Source: an uncultured Actinomyces sp. (lineage in GTDB: Bacteria; Actinomycetota; Actinomycetes; Actinomycetales; Actinomycetaceae). From it: DNA of 6,969 bases. Each line of letters opens with the position of its first letter. Position 1 is the first letter of the stretch. The stretch covers positions 1-6,969 of the forward strand of contig USHU01000051.1 of the NCBI GenBank assembly GCA_900554605.1. Reading direction: 5' to 3'. Position numbers and translations under genes: made by a program. The notes beneath the pieces were generated by a model. The model ran no database searches and was not told where the DNA came from. It saw only the letters and a program-made list of their open reading frames with translations. Of this stretch, positions 6,453 through 6,969 are shown piece by piece.

Positions 6453-6507
6453 CCCTTCCCCCTCTCCCCTTTTGCGTGGTGCGTTGAGCGCTGAGTGAAC
6501 TCGCCCA

Positions 6508-6527
6508 CCTATGCACTCACACATAGG
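6508..6527. promoter_or_regulatory. inverted repeat CCTATG-N8-CATAGG upstream of sodA (candidate operator)
   Basis: A perfect 6-bp inverted repeat (6508-6513 and 6522-6527) with an 8-bp spacer. Its half-site centres are 14 bp apart. It surrounds the candidate -35 hexamer of sodA (6516-6521), where a repressor would act. It does not resemble the DtxR-type iron box or another metal-regulator site I know, so the binding protein is unknown. Confidence 0.4.
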
Positions 6528-6544
6528 GACTTAAGTACTAGGCT
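6516..6544 (+). promoter_or_regulatory. candidate sodA promoter
   Basis: CTCACA (6516-6521, four of six matches to TTGACA) is separated by exactly 17 bp from TAGGCT (6539-6544), which fits the actinobacterial TANNNT -10 pattern. The transcript would start near 6551, giving a short 5' leader of about 28 nt. The spacer also contains the 8-bp palindrome ACTTAAGT (6529-6536). This is the best-spaced pair in the interval, but neither hexamer is strong. Confidence 0.35.
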
Positions 6545-6545
6545 T

Positions 6546-6559
6546 GGGGTATCAACCCC
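6546..6559. repeat. inverted repeat GGGGT-N4-ACCCC in front of sodA
   Basis: GGGGT (6546-6550), four bases, then ACCCC (6555-6559). It lies across the predicted transcript start and ends 7 nt before the AAGGAG Shine-Dalgarno of sodA (6567-6572). It may be an operator at the start site, or, if transcription starts further upstream, an RNA hairpin close to the ribosome binding site. There is no T run after it, so it is not a terminator. Confidence 0.35.
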
Positions 6560-6578
6560 TAAGTGTAAGGAGAGCCCG

Positions 6579-6969
6579 ATGAGCGTTTACACCCTTCCCG
6601 AACTTCCCTACGATTACGCGGCACTGGAGCCCCACATCTCTGCAAAGATCATGGAGCTGCACCACGACAAGCACCACGCCAACTACGTGGCCGGCGCAAA
6701 CACCGCACTGGAAAAGCTGGAAGCAGCCCGCGAAGCCGGCGACTTTGCCGCAATCAACCTGTGGGAAAAGAACCTGGCTTTCAACCTGGGTGGCCACACC
6801 AACCACTCGATCTTCTGGACGAATATGACCGGTGACGGCACCTCTCGCCCCGAAGGCGATCTGGCCGACGCCATCAACGAATTCTTCGGCTCCTTCGAGA
6901 AGTTCCAGGCACAATTCGCCGCCGCAGCCCGCGGCCTGCAGGGATCCGGCTGGGCCGTTCTCGCATGGG
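6579..6969 (+). CDS. sodA: superoxide dismutase, Fe/Mn family (first 130 codons, 3' end outside window)
   Basis: Converts superoxide to hydrogen peroxide and oxygen, normally in the cytoplasm; no signal peptide is seen. The N-terminus [18 protein letters not shown] and helix [13 protein letters not shown] provide the first metal ligand, His28, with second-sphere His32 and Tyr36. [12 protein letters not shown] gives the second ligand, His76. FGSFEKFQ and GSGWAVLAW begin the C-terminal domain. The remaining Asp and His ligands lie past the right edge; full proteins are about 200 residues. Gly72, equivalent to Gly77 of E. coli MnSOD, leans toward Mn or cambialistic use rather than the Fe enzymes with Gln there, but the deciding C-terminal residues are absent. 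A strong AAGGAG (6567-6572) sits 6 nt before the ATG. The upstream region is rich in inverted repeats, consistent with metal or redox control. Confidence 0.96.
   Translation, partial: MSVYTLPELPYDYAALEPHISAKIMELHHDKHHANYVAGANTALEKLEAAREAGDFAAINLWEKNLAFNLGGHTNHSIFWTNMTGDGTSRPEGDLADAINEFFGSFEKFQAQFAAAARGLQGSGWAVLAW

Noticed and set aside
5919..6524. 201-codon open frame opposite the DUF808 gene
   Set aside because: Codon-register shadow of an intact membrane protein. Its translation is rich in His, Arg and Asp with no family resemblance.

Overview
The window looks like chromosomal DNA of a moderately GC-rich actinobacterium, most likely an Actinomycetaceae-type organism (Actinomyces, Schaalia, Trueperella or a relative). 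That placement is inference. It rests on the GC-rich third codon positions, the actinobacterial style of the superoxide dismutase N-terminus, and the three-part methyltransferase type, which I know mainly from Actinobacteria. Strong Shine-Dalgarno sequences precede most genes. There is no rRNA, tRNA, CRISPR array, transposase or phage gene.

Layout, left to right: (1) the N-terminal 478 codons of DNA topoisomerase I (topA, minus strand) run off the left edge. A possible 7-codon leader ORF with its own Shine-Dalgarno sequence lies just upstream, in frame with topA. (2) A divergently oriented, apparently intact YefM-YoeB type II toxin-antitoxin operon (plus strand) is preceded by a recognisable YefM-type operator overlapping the -10 box. 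(3) Tail to tail with the toxin, only 11 bp away, a two-gene minus-strand operon encodes a three-part class I methyltransferase (NPPF motif, substrate unknown) followed by a cardiolipin synthase whose ribosome binding site abuts the methyltransferase stop codon. (4) A 146-bp divergent intergenic region carries a repeated TTCTCACGC-like motif. (5) On the plus strand, a DUF808 (YedI-like) inner-membrane protein is followed by the first 130 codons of an Fe/Mn superoxide dismutase, which runs off the right edge behind a palindrome-rich upstream region.

Most of this is housekeeping: DNA supercoiling, membrane phospholipid synthesis, a conserved methyltransferase and oxidative-stress defence. The toxin-antitoxin pair is the one accessory module. 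I see no clearly new multi-gene system. The points most worth checking are the topA leader ORF, the orphan NPPF methyltransferase coupled to cardiolipin synthase, and the stacked inverted repeats in front of sodA. Many long open frames opposite the real genes are codon-register shadows and are not annotated.
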